Positions 53,591 through 62,887 of a stretch of 64,000 bases of DNA are shown here, piece after piece. The DNA lies in the NCBI RefSeq assembly GCF_011762045.1, contig NZ_JAASQS010000010.1, forward strand, positions 1 through 64,000, written 5' to 3'. Under the pieces are notes generated by a model, which was given only the letters and a program-made list of their open reading frames with translations, searched no databases and was not told the DNA's origin. The first letter of the stretch is position 1. Every line of letters begins with the position of its first letter. Source of the DNA: Rhizomicrobium electricum (lineage in GTDB: Bacteria; Pseudomonadota; Alphaproteobacteria; Micropepsales; Micropepsaceae). The position numbers and the translations under genes are program-made.

Positions 53591-54766
53591 TCAACAGGCT
53601 TCGACGCAGAGCGCGATGCCCATACCGCCGCCGATGCAAAGCGTGGCAAGACCCTTTTTCGCGCCGGCACGGCGCATTTCGTGCAGCAAGGTGACGAGAA
53701 CGCGCGCACCCGATGCACCGATCGGATGGCCAAGCGCGATAGCGCCGCCATTGACGTTGACCTTCGCGGGATCGAACTCCAGCTCGCGCGTCACCGCCAG
53801 CGCCTGCGCCGCAAATGCCTCGTTCGCTTCGATCAGATCGAGATCGGCAACACTCCAGCCCGCCTTGGCGAGGGCTTTGCGGGTTGCCGGAATAGGGCCC
53901 GTGCCCATCACCGCCGGATCGACGCCAGCCGTTGCCCACGACACGATGCGTGCCAGAGGTGCGATGCCGCGTTTTATCGCTTCCGCTGCGGTCATCACCA
54001 CTACGGCCGCCGCACCATCGTTGATGCCGGAGGCATTGCCCGCCGTCACCGTGCCATCCTTGGCGAAGGCCGGACGAAGCTTGGACAAAGCTTCCAGCGT
54101 GGTCTCGGGCTTCGGGTATTCGTCCTTGTCGACGATAGTATCGCCCTTGCGTCCCTTGATGGTGACGGGAACGATTTCCGGCTGAAAACGTCCGGCGGAT
54201 ATCGCGGCCGCGGCTTTCTCCTGGGAAGCCAAGGCGAACACATCCTGATCGGCGCGGCTAATGCCGTAATGCCGGGCGACATTCTCGGCAGTGATGCCCA
54301 TGTGGACGTTATTGAATGCGTCCCAAAGGCCGTCTTTGATCATGGTGTCGGTCAACTCGCCGGCACCCATCTTGATGCCGCCACGCAGATGCACGGCATG
54401 AACCGACTGGCTCATCGATTCCTGGCCGCCGGCCACCACAATGGACGCATCGCCCGCCGCGACGGCCTGGGAGGCGAGCGCAACGGCGCGCAAGCCGGAC
54501 CCGCAAACCTGGTTGATTCCGATTGCGGTCGAATGGGCGGGCAACCCGGCCGCGAGCGCGGTCTGACGTGCCGGGTTCTGCCCCTGCCCGGCCGCCAGAA
54601 CATGACCCAGGATCACCTCATCAACATCATTCGGGGAGATTCCGGCGCGCTCGAGCGCGGCACGGATGGCGACTTCGCCGAGGCGCACAGCCGATACCGC
54701 GGCAAAAGCACCATTGAAGGAACCGATCGGAGTACGGGCGGCGGAAGCAATGACGATTTCGGTCAT
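53591..54766 (-). CDS. acetyl-CoA C-acetyltransferase (thiolase)
   Basis: A 391-residue thiolase of the biosynthetic/PhaA-AtoB type: nucleophile Cys in [14 protein letters not shown] (near residue 88), His in [20 protein letters not shown] and the second Cys in [15 protein letters not shown]. It cleaves or forms acetoacetyl-CoA. Start at [17 protein letters not shown]. It shares the operon with a second, different thiolase 94 bases upstream, which suggests a split between long or branched and acetoacetyl substrates. Confidence 0.9.
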   Translation of the reverse strand: MTEIVIASAARTPIGSFNGAFAAVSAVRLGEVAIRAALERAGISPNDVDEVILGHVLAAGQGQNPARQTALAAGLPAHSTAIGINQVCGSGLRAVALASQAVAAGDASIVVAGGQESMSQSVHAVHLRGGIKMGAGELTDTMIKDGLWDAFNNVHMGITAENVARHYGISRADQDVFALASQEKAAAAISAGRFQPEIVPVTIKGRKGDTIVDKDEYPKPETTLEALSKLRPAFAKDGTVTAGNASGINDGAAAVVVMTAAEAIKRGIAPLARIVSWATAGVDPAVMGTGPIPATRKALAKAGWSVADLDLIEANEAFAAQALAVTRELEFDPAKVNVNGGAIALGHPIGASGARVLVTLLHEMRRAGAKKGLATLCIGGGMGIALCVEAC

Positions 54767-54860
54767 GGACAAAAATCTCCTCAGGTGGATCGGGGTGAGT
54801 GGCCTTGTGCCAGAGGGACGGGACTCTGCGGGACCACGCGGCGCACTCACCCCAAAGCCG

Positions 54861-56036
54861 CTACAGGACTTCGAACAGGCCGGCAGCGCCCTGGCCGCCG
54901 CCGATGCACATCGTCACCACGACGTATTTGGCGCCGCGGCGTTTGCCTTCGATCAAGGCATGCAAGGTGAGACGATTGCCGGACATGCCATACGGATGGC
55001 CGACCGCAATGGCTCCGCCATCGACATTGATGAGCTCGTTGGGAATTTCGAGCCGGCGCTGGCAAGCCAGGACAATCGCGGCGAACGCTTCGTTGACTTC
55101 CCAAAGCCCGATATCCTCGACTTTGAGACCATGGCGCTTGAGAAGCTTGGGAACCGCGAAGACCGGACCGATGCCCATCTCGTCCGGATCGACACCGGCC
55201 ACCGCCATGCCGCAATACCGCCCCAGCGGCTTCAGCCCGCGTTTGACGGCAAGCCCACCTTCCATCAACACGCAGGCCGAAGCGCCATCGGATAACTGGC
55301 TGGCATTGCCGGCGGTGACGCAACCGTTTTCGCGAACGGGCTTCAGACCCTTCAGGCTTTCAAGAGTGGTTTCGGGACGATTGCCCTCGTCCTTCTCGAG
55401 CACCACCTCTTGCATCGAGATCGCACCCGTCGCCTTGTCCGTCACGATCTTGGTGGCGCGGACGGGAACGATTTCGGCATCGAAAAGACCCGCCGCCTGG
55501 GCAGCGGCAACGCGCTGCTGCGACTGGAGCGCATACGCGTCCTGCGCGTCCCGGCTGATGCCATAGCGCCTGGAGACGATCTCGGCCGTGTCGATCATCG
55601 GCAAAGCGAAGGTCGGCCGCTGCGCCAGGAGCGCCGGATCATAGATGATACGCAACTCCTTGGTTTGCACCCGCGAAATCGACTCGACGCCTGCGGCGAC
55701 GACGACATCCATGCGGTCGAAGACGATCTCCTTGGCGCCGGTGGCAATCGCCATCAAGCCCGACGAGCATTGCCGTTCGACCGTCATGGCGGGAACCGTG
55801 ACAGGCAGTCCCGAAGCCAGAGCAACTTGGCGTCCGATCATGTCCTGTTCGCCTTGGGTGAGCGCGCAGCCACAGATGCAATCGTCGATCTCGGCAGGAT
55901 CGATCTTGGCGCGGGACACCGCGGCGCGCACGGCGTGCGCGGCAAGCGACGGTGCCGGTGTGGCATTGAAGGCGCCTTTGTAGGCACGGCCGATCGGCGT
56001 GCGGGCGGCGGAAACGATTACGGCATCACGGCTCAT
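54861..56036 (-). CDS. acetyl-CoA acyltransferase (degradative-type thiolase)
   Basis: A 391-residue thiolase with nucleophile Cys in [13 protein letters not shown], His in [19 protein letters not shown] and the second active Cys in [19 protein letters not shown]. The GHPYGMSG variant and long loop around the [13 protein letters not shown] segment separate it from the PhaA-type neighbour and place it among FadA-like beta-oxidation thiolases of sphingomonads and actinobacteria. It starts 1 base from the SDR stop upstream, so translation is coupled. It probably releases acetyl- or propionyl-CoA from a specific substrate. Confidence 0.88.
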   Translation of the reverse strand: MSRDAVIVSAARTPIGRAYKGAFNATPAPSLAAHAVRAAVSRAKIDPAEIDDCICGCALTQGEQDMIGRQVALASGLPVTVPAMTVERQCSSGLMAIATGAKEIVFDRMDVVVAAGVESISRVQTKELRIIYDPALLAQRPTFALPMIDTAEIVSRRYGISRDAQDAYALQSQQRVAAAQAAGLFDAEIVPVRATKIVTDKATGAISMQEVVLEKDEGNRPETTLESLKGLKPVRENGCVTAGNASQLSDGASACVLMEGGLAVKRGLKPLGRYCGMAVAGVDPDEMGIGPVFAVPKLLKRHGLKVEDIGLWEVNEAFAAIVLACQRRLEIPNELINVDGGAIAVGHPYGMSGNRLTLHALIEGKRRGAKYVVVTMCIGGGQGAAGLFEVL

Positions 56037-56037
56037 C

Positions 56038-56934
56038 TCAAGCGCCTTTCTTTTCGGGGGCGACGTAGCCCGCCTTTTTCAGTTCAAGTTCGCTCTGGGC
56101 GAAGGCATAGGCCGGCACGGATTCGTTCGTGCGGTCCACAACGTCCGGCCAGCGCGCCACGATTTCTTCCGCCGACGGGGGATCTCCGGCGACGTGAATG
56201 CCCTTGGTCATGGTGATGTTCGCGGCTTCGAAGCTGCCGGCGCCGGCGCAGAGAATCGCACGCGTCGGCGCCTCCTCGCGGACCAGCGCCAGAATGCCGG
56301 GGGCGACGAATTCGGGCCGTATGAGATTCAACTGCTCTTCGGGCCAGATGCCCTGGGTCATCCCGGTGGCGGCCGTCGGCGCGATCGCATTCACATGGAT
56401 GCCGTACTTGGCGCCCTCGATGGCCAGCGTCTGCATCAACCCGACCAGGCCGAGTTTGGCAACGCTGTAATTCGATTGGCCGAAATTGCCATAGAGGCCT
56501 GAGGACGACGTCGTCATGACGATGCGGCCGTACTTCTGCTCGCGCATCGTTTCCCACACGGCTTTGGTGCAGGTGACGGCGCCCATGACATGGATTTCGA
56601 AAATCAGACGGAAGTCGTCGAGCGCGATCTTGGCAAACGACTTGTCGCGAACGATACCGGCGTTGTTGATGAGGATGTCGACCCGCTTCCAGTCCTTGAC
56701 GGCCCGCTCGACCATCGCCTGGACGCCAGCGACATCGGTCACCGAGCATCTGGCCGCCTGCGCTTCGCCACCGGCCGCAGCGATTTCCTCGGCAACCTTC
56801 TCGGCGCCATCACCGAGATCGTTGACCACCACGCGGGCGCCGCGCTGCGCCAGCAGCAGCGCATAACTGCGCCCCAAACCGCCGCCAGCACCAGTAACGA
56901 TGGCAACCCGCCCACTCAAATCTATCACGTGCAT
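56038..56934 (-). CDS. SDR, (3R)-hydroxyacyl-CoA dehydrogenase (HSD17B4-like)
   Basis: A 298-residue SDR of the peroxisomal multifunctional type 2/HSD17B4 class: [34 protein letters not shown], then NNAG, Ser in [10 protein letters not shown] and [12 protein letters not shown]. The extra C-terminal 50 residues after the Rossmann core ([21 protein letters not shown]) are usual in this class. It oxidises 3-hydroxyacyl-CoA. The ATG has AGGAG directly abutting, whereas the GTG two codons later (56928) has ideal 6-base spacing and is probably the true start. It is the first gene of the leftward operon beneath the twin inverted repeats. Confidence 0.87.
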   Translation of the reverse strand: MHVIDLSGRVAIVTGAGGGLGRSYALLLAQRGARVVVNDLGDGAEKVAEEIAAAGGEAQAARCSVTDVAGVQAMVERAVKDWKRVDILINNAGIVRDKSFAKIALDDFRLIFEIHVMGAVTCTKAVWETMREQKYGRIVMTTSSSGLYGNFGQSNYSVAKLGLVGLMQTLAIEGAKYGIHVNAIAPTAATGMTQGIWPEEQLNLIRPEFVAPGILALVREEAPTRAILCAGAGSFEAANITMTKGIHVAGDPPSAEEIVARWPDVVDRTNESVPAYAFAQSELELKKAGYVAPEKKGA

Positions 56935-57040
56935 CTCCTTCCCATCTTGGGTTCGCAGCGCTGCAATTTCGCCGGCTGATGCGGTTTCCCTTTTGCGGTG
57001 CAGCGAGGATTTCTTTCTTAATCGGTCGACTGCAAAATGT

Positions 57041-57079
57041 TCAACCTAAGTTGAGCAAGATATTCAATCGCTATTGAAT
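57041..57079. promoter_or_regulatory. two inverted-repeat operators in the divergent CoA/TonB control region
   Basis: TCAAC-CTAA-GTTGA (57041-57054) and ATTCAAT-CGCT-ATTGAAT (57062-57079) both have 4-base spacers and share a TCAA(C/T)...(G/A)TTGA half-site. Their centres are 23 bases apart, about two turns. They lie between the SDR operon and the TonB receptor and could bind a TetR- or MarR-type dimer that controls both. No regulator gene is nearby. Confidence 0.55.
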
Positions 57080-57183
57080 GTCTAGTGATTTTGTGGCAGT
57101 GTGACACCATGCGCGAGAGCGCTCGCGATGCGCCGAAGAGTGCACGAGGAAACGCCTAGATAACGAAGAGTGAAGGGGAACTC

Positions 57184-59673
57184 ATGAAAACCTACGCATT
57201 GTTGCTCAGCGCATCTGCGCTTGCGATCAACTGGGCAGGCTCAGCTTGGGCTCAGACCAATAAAAACGAAGACGCTCAGATGCTGGAGACGGTGACCGTT
57301 ACCGCACAGCGCCGCAGCGAAAATCTGATGCAGACGTCGATCTCGGCGTCGGTCATCACCGGCGAGCAGTTGTCGAACAAGAGCGTCGTCAAAGTCGACG
57401 ACCTGCAGTTCGTTGCGCCGCAGATCACCATCAACAACTTCGGCCAAGGCATCAACTTCAACATCCGCGGCATCGGCAAGGGCGAGCACAATACGGCGAC
57501 GTTGTCGGGCGTGATTACCTATCGCGACGGCACGCCGACCTTCCCCGGCTACATCACCGAAGAGCCCTATTACGACATCGCGGCCATCGAAGTGCTGCGC
57601 GGACCGCAAGGCACCTTCGTCGGCCAGAACGCCACCGGCGGCGCCGTGTTCGTCACGACCAACAATCCGAACGTCGGGGGAAGCTACGACGGCTACGTGA
57701 TGGCCAATGTCGGCACCTATGGCGACGTCGGCGCGCAAGGCGCGGTCAACATTCCGATCTCCGACACTTTCGCGGCGCGCGTCGCGGCCTACGTCGAGCG
57801 TCGAGATCCGTTCTACGAGGTCACCAACAACGGCGCCAACTACAAGGGCCTGAGCGCCCTTCAACACGTCGCTGGGCGCCTCAGCCTGCTGTGGAAGCCC
57901 AACGACAGATGGTCGATCCTGTTCAAGACCGACGTGGGCTATTTGGACAACGGCGGTTATGCGGCCGGTCCGTACTACAATCTCTGCAGGAACTACACGC
58001 CGGCGACCTATATTGCCGCCAATAACAACTCGACCATCGTCGGCAGCCCCTACGCCATCGGCTGCAACAGCACGACACCCAATCCGCAGTACACCGGCGA
58101 TCCGCTGAAGTTCACGGCCAACGACACCAACAAAGGCCTCGACAAGTTCACGCGGAGCAACTTGAAGATCGACTATACGCTCGGAGACGGCACGGTCATC
58201 CGCTCGATCACGTCGTACCAGATCGGCAGCACGATGTATCAGACCGATCTGGACGGCACCGACAACGGCAGCCTCATCACGTACTTCGATACGGCCACGT
58301 CATCCCGCCGGAAGAATGTGCTCTGGTACGATCGCGTCAACGAAAGCATCTGGACCCAGGAAATCAACATCATCTCCCCGAGCGATCAGCGGGTCACCTG
58401 GGTTCTTGGCGCCTTCGCGCAAGCCGACCGGTACAACTATCCCAAGCCGTGGAGCCTGGTGGTCGACACACCGGCCGGCGCAGTACCGCACGGCGACCCG
58501 CTGGACGGGGTTCCGGCAACCCCCACGCAGTTCAAGATGCAAGGCTCCAACCCGCAGGCGGCTTGGGCGGTTTTCGGCCAGATCAAAAGCAAGCTGATCT
58601 GGGGACTCGACGCCGAATTCGGCTTCCGCTGGTCGACGCAGCGCACCAAGAACGATCTCGACATTACCCAGGCCGACAGCCCCATCGACCCGGCGACCCA
58701 CCAGCCGATTCCACTTCTTTCAAGGCAGAGCACCAAGTCGTATTCCTTCGACTACAAGGCGGCGCTCAACTGGACGATCAACGAAAACCACTACGTCTAC
58801 GGCTTCGTCGCCACCGGCTACAAGCCTGGCGGCTTGAACGTTCCGATCACGGCTGCCTCGCAGGACACCAAGACAGGCACGCCCCCGTTCGGCCCGGAAC
58901 GGGTCATGTCGTATGAGGCGGGCTATAAGGGTGTCTGGTTGGACGGGCATCTGCGGGCCCAGGTCGACGCCTATTACAACACCTACGATCACTTCCAGGT
59001 CTCGATCGGCTACCCCGACTATCCGACCATTTTCTACGAAAAGAACACCACCAATTCGACCATCATGTACGGCTACGAAGCCGAGTTCGAGGCGATCTTC
59101 GGCAATCTGTCGATCAATGCCGGACTTGGCTGGCTGCACAGTTCGGTCGGCGAGTTCTGGACCACCGATCCGAGAGCGCCGAGCGTGTATAATACGACCT
59201 TCGGGGCGCTCCCGCTGCCGTGCGATCCCGTGACCGGTCCGAACTTCCAGGCTTACCAAGCCTATTACGGCGCGTATGGCATCGCCGACGGATGGCGCTC
59301 GTTCGATCATCTCGGAAACAGCACCTGCCATAACCTGAAGGGCCACCCGCAGTCGATGGCGCCGAGTCTGACGGCCAACATCGGCGTCGAGTACAAGTTC
59401 GATATCGGCGGAGGCGACGCACTCACGCCGCGCATCAGCTACTCGCATACCGGTCCGCAGTGGGCGACGCTGTTCGACAATCGCAACTACGGCGACCGGA
59501 TCGGTGTCCGCAATCTGATCAATGCCCAGCTGTCGTGGCAGCACGGCGAGTACATCGTCACCGCCTACGGAACGAACCTGACCGACTCGCACTATGTCGC
59601 GGCGATGAATGCCAACCTCGCCTGGGGCGGCCCGCCCCGCCAATACGGCATCCGTCTCCTGAAAGTATTCTGA
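57184..59673 (+). CDS. TonB-dependent receptor
   Basis: An 829-residue outer-membrane receptor of the FecA-like/sphingomonad type. The signal peptide is cleaved near AQT (residue 24), followed by the TonB box ETVTVTAQRR (about 35-44), the plug (VVKVDDLQFVAPQITINNFGQGINFNIRGIG; VLRGPQGTFVGQNATGGAVFV) and a barrel ending LLKVF with the terminal Phe. AAGGGGAA lies before the ATG. It is divergent from the CoA operon and ends in a strong terminator. Receptors with AQRR boxes often import hydrophobic or aromatic carbon sources in this group; the cargo here is likely the substrate of the CoA pathway. Confidence 0.9.
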   Translation: MKTYALLLSASALAINWAGSAWAQTNKNEDAQMLETVTVTAQRRSENLMQTSISASVITGEQLSNKSVVKVDDLQFVAPQITINNFGQGINFNIRGIGKGEHNTATLSGVITYRDGTPTFPGYITEEPYYDIAAIEVLRGPQGTFVGQNATGGAVFVTTNNPNVGGSYDGYVMANVGTYGDVGAQGAVNIPISDTFAARVAAYVERRDPFYEVTNNGANYKGLSALQHVAGRLSLLWKPNDRWSILFKTDVGYLDNGGYAAGPYYNLCRNYTPATYIAANNNSTIVGSPYAIGCNSTTPNPQYTGDPLKFTANDTNKGLDKFTRSNLKIDYTLGDGTVIRSITSYQIGSTMYQTDLDGTDNGSLITYFDTATSSRRKNVLWYDRVNESIWTQEINIISPSDQRVTWVLGAFAQADRYNYPKPWSLVVDTPAGAVPHGDPLDGVPATPTQFKMQGSNPQAAWAVFGQIKSKLIWGLDAEFGFRWSTQRTKNDLDITQADSPIDPATHQPIPLLSRQSTKSYSFDYKAALNWTINENHYVYGFVATGYKPGGLNVPITAASQDTKTGTPPFGPERVMSYEAGYKGVWLDGHLRAQVDAYYNTYDHFQVSIGYPDYPTIFYEKNTTNSTIMYGYEAEFEAIFGNLSINAGLGWLHSSVGEFWTTDPRAPSVYNTTFGALPLPCDPVTGPNFQAYQAYYGAYGIADGWRSFDHLGNSTCHNLKGHPQSMAPSLTANIGVEYKFDIGGGDALTPRISYSHTGPQWATLFDNRNYGDRIGVRNLINAQLSWQHGEYIVTAYGTNLTDSHYVAAMNANLAWGGPPRQYGIRLLKVF

Positions 59674-59684
59674 CCGTGATCATG

Positions 59685-59728
59685 GCCGGTCGCCGCGCTG
59701 CGAAAACAGCCGGCGGCCGGCATTTTTG
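59685..59728 (+). terminator. intrinsic terminator of the TonB receptor gene
   Basis: A long hairpin has outer arms 59685-59695 and 59711-59721 (11 bp with one G-T pair) and an inner GCTG/CAGC stem. The tract ATTTTTGTTTT follows. It lies 11 bases after the receptor stop. Confidence 0.85.
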
Positions 59729-59816
59729 TTTTCGCACGATCAGTTTGCTGGACCCGAAGCGAGGCCAAGCTCACCCCAAAAAACCGAAGAAAAACCGCCT
59801 GTAGAAAGACACTCCC

Positions 59817-61160
59817 ATGCGTACTGCGTATCAATCCGCCAAAAAAATCTCAGCCGCCGATGCAGCGGCCCTGGTGAAGTCCGGTCATTGGCTCGATTTC
59901 GGCGCCTGCCTCAGCCAGCCCGATGTGTTCGACAAGGCCCTTGCGGCGCGCGTCCGCGAGCTTGCCGAGGTCAATATCCGCTGCAGCCAGGGCTTCGAGC
60001 CACGTGCGATGCTGGAAGCCGATCCGCACGCCGAGCACTTCCACTGGTATAGCTGGCATTACAATACCTACGAGCGCAAGAAGTCGGATGCGGGCATCTG
60101 CCACTACATTCCGCTCAATCTCGGCGAAGTGCCGGATTACTACCGCCGCTTCATCGATCCGATCGATATCGTGGTGCTGAAGGTTCGCCCCGCCGACGCC
60201 GACGGCAATTTCAACTTCGGCCCCACCAACACTTGGAATCGCGCCATCATCGAACGGGCGAGGACCGTGATCGTCGAAACGTCGACGGCCGTTCCCCATG
60301 TCTGCGGCATCGATAATGCCGTTCACATCAGCGAAGTCGATTACATCATCGAGGGCGACAACGCCCCGTTGTTCGAGCTGAAGGCGCCGCCGGTGTCCGA
60401 CATCGACCGGGCCATCGCCCGGCGTATCGCCGCGGAAATCGAGGACGGCGCCTGCCTGCAAATCGGCATCGGCGGCATGCCCAACGCGGTCTGTTCTCTC
60501 TTGAAGGATTCCGGCGCCAAGGACCTCGGCATCCATACCGAGATGCTGACCGACGGGCTGATCGAACTCTACAAGGCGGGCGTCGTGACCGGCGCCCGCA
60601 AAAAGCTCGATCCCGGCAAGTCGGCCTTCACCTTCGGGCTGGGCTCGAGGCTGATGTACGACGCGCTCGACGGCAATCCCGACATGCTGTGCTGTCCGGT
60701 CGATTACACCAACCTGCCGCACTACATCATGCAGAACGACAAGGCATTCTCCATCAACTCGACGACCCAGATGGACCTGCAAGGCCAAGCGGCGTCGGAG
60801 TCCGACGGGCATCGCCACATCTCCGGAACCGGGGGGCAATTGCAGTACGTGCGCGGCGCCTACGCGTCGAAGGGCGGCAAGTCGTTCATTTGCATGTCGT
60901 CGGTTTTCGAAAAGAAGGGCGTCCGCAAGAGCCGCATCGTGCTGGATCTGACGCGGGGAAATATCGTCACCACGCCGCGATCCGACGTCATGTACGTCGT
61001 CACCGAATACGGCATGGTCAATCTCAAGGGTAAATCGATCCCCGAGCGCGTTCGCGCCATGATCTCGCTGGCCCATCCCGACTACCGCGAAGACCTCGAA
61101 CGCCAAGCCCTGGAAAACCGCCTCCTCCCTCGAGCCCTGCATGTCGGGCAACCCGCCTGA
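59817..61160 (+). CDS. acetyl-CoA hydrolase/CoA-transferase family protein
   Basis: A 447-residue enzyme of the acetyl-CoA hydrolase/4-hydroxybutyrate CoA-transferase family. It shows GIGGMPNAV, the likely catalytic Glu in GIHTEMLTDG, and the GTGGQLQYVRGAYASKGGKSFICM block characteristic of CoA transferases. The C-terminus has VVTEYGMVNLKGKSIPERVRAMISLAHPDYRE. It would activate a carboxylic acid with CoA taken from acetyl-CoA (or hydrolyse acyl-CoA). It is between two terminators and therefore has its own promoter or relies on read-through. It is a plausible entry step for the CoA pathway in this block. Confidence 0.88.
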   Translation: MRTAYQSAKKISAADAAALVKSGHWLDFGACLSQPDVFDKALAARVRELAEVNIRCSQGFEPRAMLEADPHAEHFHWYSWHYNTYERKKSDAGICHYIPLNLGEVPDYYRRFIDPIDIVVLKVRPADADGNFNFGPTNTWNRAIIERARTVIVETSTAVPHVCGIDNAVHISEVDYIIEGDNAPLFELKAPPVSDIDRAIARRIAAEIEDGACLQIGIGGMPNAVCSLLKDSGAKDLGIHTEMLTDGLIELYKAGVVTGARKKLDPGKSAFTFGLGSRLMYDALDGNPDMLCCPVDYTNLPHYIMQNDKAFSINSTTQMDLQGQAASESDGHRHISGTGGQLQYVRGAYASKGGKSFICMSSVFEKKGVRKSRIVLDLTRGNIVTTPRSDVMYVVTEYGMVNLKGKSIPERVRAMISLAHPDYREDLERQALENRLLPRALHVGQPA

Positions 61161-61196
61161 CCATGTGATCTCCACGTCGTCATCGTCGAAAACTTA

Positions 61197-61226
61197 GCGC
61201 CCGGATATCCTCCGGGCGCTCTTTTA
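61197..61226 (+). terminator. intrinsic terminator after the CoA-transferase gene
   Basis: A 9-bp perfect stem AGCGCCCGG/CCGGGCGCT (61197-61205, 61213-61221) with a 7-base loop is followed by CTTTT. It lies 36 bases past the CoA-transferase stop and may also help stop the convergent esterase transcript. Confidence 0.85.
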
Positions 61227-61246
61227 TGGCTTCCGACTCTGACTGC

Positions 61247-62887
61247 TCAGCGGCACTCCGCCGTCATGGGAGGGAGTTTCGGTGCGGAAATCCCGGCAGT
61301 CCAGAGCCAGGGCTGGCCGTTGGCATGGCGGCGGCAAACCACCTCGTCCATAAGACGGTACATGCCCGGCATGAAGTGCGTAGCGGCCTTGGGCACGTCC
61401 TGGAATTCCATATAGGCGGCCGTGGAACCGTAGGCAGGCCAGTCCGGTGCTTTCGCCGCCTGCGGCTTGCCCGAGCGGGCAAAACTGGTCCAGTAGCCGA
61501 TCACGGCATCCGAGAGCGCCCACTCCTGTGGACTGTTGGGCATTTTCGGCCAGTAGGGCCCGAGATGATCGAGTGTCCCGAACATGTAGGGAATTTCAGC
61601 GGAGTGGGAGGCATGCACGCCGGCTGCATCCGCGGCGGGATAGCCGTGGTCCCAGTAATAGAGGTATGCCGGCTGCCCCAGTGCCGTCTGGGATTTCACC
61701 ATCTTCTCCATCGGCCAGCTGAAGACGGCGTCGCGGATGGCGGCCAGCGTGCTCTCCTGCATATTGCTGCTGGGATAGAGACGCAGGAAATCGTCGGCCA
61801 GATCCTGATAGCGGTCCCGAATGGTGGATTCATACTCCGCTGCGGAAGCTGCTGGTTTCGGCGGCAGAAGGATCGGAAGCGAACGGACCTCGCCGCTGGT
61901 CAATCCGGCCATCAGCGGTACGGGCGCCTGCTCCCCCTTGGCAAAGGTGTCGACGAGCTGGCGCAGCAGAATATGACCGTCGATGGTACCGGCCGTCGGA
62001 TAGCCCGCCGCGATGGAACCATCCACCAACTGCCGCGCGTCCATCGCCCGGAGCGCCTTGATATCGGGCACATGCAACGCCGTGGTGAGATTGACACCGA
62101 GCTGCTCGGCAGACGGCGTACCGAATTTGGTCTGCTTCAGCTCAGGCGCCGTAAACATGTAGCCGCTTTCCGCGATGGCCTTGGCGAACAGGCCGCGCGC
62201 CATCGGCGAGGCCATCAGGAACTCGACCGAGAGCGCCCCCGCCGACTGGCCCGCGATGGTCACATTGCTTGCATCTCCACCGAACGAAGCGATGTTGCGT
62301 TTCACCCATTTGAGCGCCTCGATCTGGTCGAGCAGACCGTAATTGCCCGAAATGCCGAAGGGAGATTCGGCACTGAGTTCGGGATGCGCCAGATAGCCGA
62401 GGACGCCGAGGCGATAATTGATCGTCACGACGATGATGCCACGGGCGGCCATCTTCGAACCCGAGAATACGGGGTAATGACCCGAGCCGCCGATCAAGTT
62501 GCCGCCGTGGATGTAAAAGAACACCGGCAGGTTCTTGGCGCCGGCCGGAGCCCATACATTCAGCACCAGGCAATCTTCGCTCAGCGGACCCGGATCGGCC
62601 GTGTACATGGTGGGAGGGCCCTTGCTGACGGGCTGCATGCAGGCATTGCCGTACTGCATCGCGTGCTTGACGCCATTCCAGCGCGGCATCTCCACCGGGG
62701 GTTTCCAGCGCAATTGACCGACCGGCGGCACTGCGTAGGGAATGCCCTTGAACACATTAAGGCCGTCCTCGCTCTGCCCCTGAAGCGTTCCGACCGGCGC
62801 CTTCACGATCGGCGGGCTCGCGGCACCGGAGAAGGAAAGATAAACCGCGGCAACGGCCGAAGCGGCCAGATGGCGAATCGAGATCAT
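61247..62887 (-). CDS. secreted type-B carboxylesterase
   Basis: A 546-residue carboxylesterase/cholinesterase-type enzyme with a signal peptide (about residues 1-24). Nucleophile Ser215 is in GQSAGALS, the oxyanion region is FYIHGGNLIGGSG, and EDCLVLNVWAP is the family box. His in DEVV/ASHS-type C-terminal positions completes the triad (not pinned). It hydrolyses esters in the periplasm or at the surface. Its ATG overlaps the stop of the MFS gene (ATGA), so the two are one unit: ester cleavage and uptake of a product, or drug-like export. Confidence 0.88.
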   Translation of the reverse strand: MISIRHLAASAVAAVYLSFSGAASPPIVKAPVGTLQGQSEDGLNVFKGIPYAVPPVGQLRWKPPVEMPRWNGVKHAMQYGNACMQPVSKGPPTMYTADPGPLSEDCLVLNVWAPAGAKNLPVFFYIHGGNLIGGSGHYPVFSGSKMAARGIIVVTINYRLGVLGYLAHPELSAESPFGISGNYGLLDQIEALKWVKRNIASFGGDASNVTIAGQSAGALSVEFLMASPMARGLFAKAIAESGYMFTAPELKQTKFGTPSAEQLGVNLTTALHVPDIKALRAMDARQLVDGSIAAGYPTAGTIDGHILLRQLVDTFAKGEQAPVPLMAGLTSGEVRSLPILLPPKPAASAAEYESTIRDRYQDLADDFLRLYPSSNMQESTLAAIRDAVFSWPMEKMVKSQTALGQPAYLYYWDHGYPAADAAGVHASHSAEIPYMFGTLDHLGPYWPKMPNSPQEWALSDAVIGYWTSFARSGKPQAAKAPDWPAYGSTAAYMEFQDVPKAATHFMPGMYRLMDEVVCRRHANGQPWLWTAGISAPKLPPMTAECR

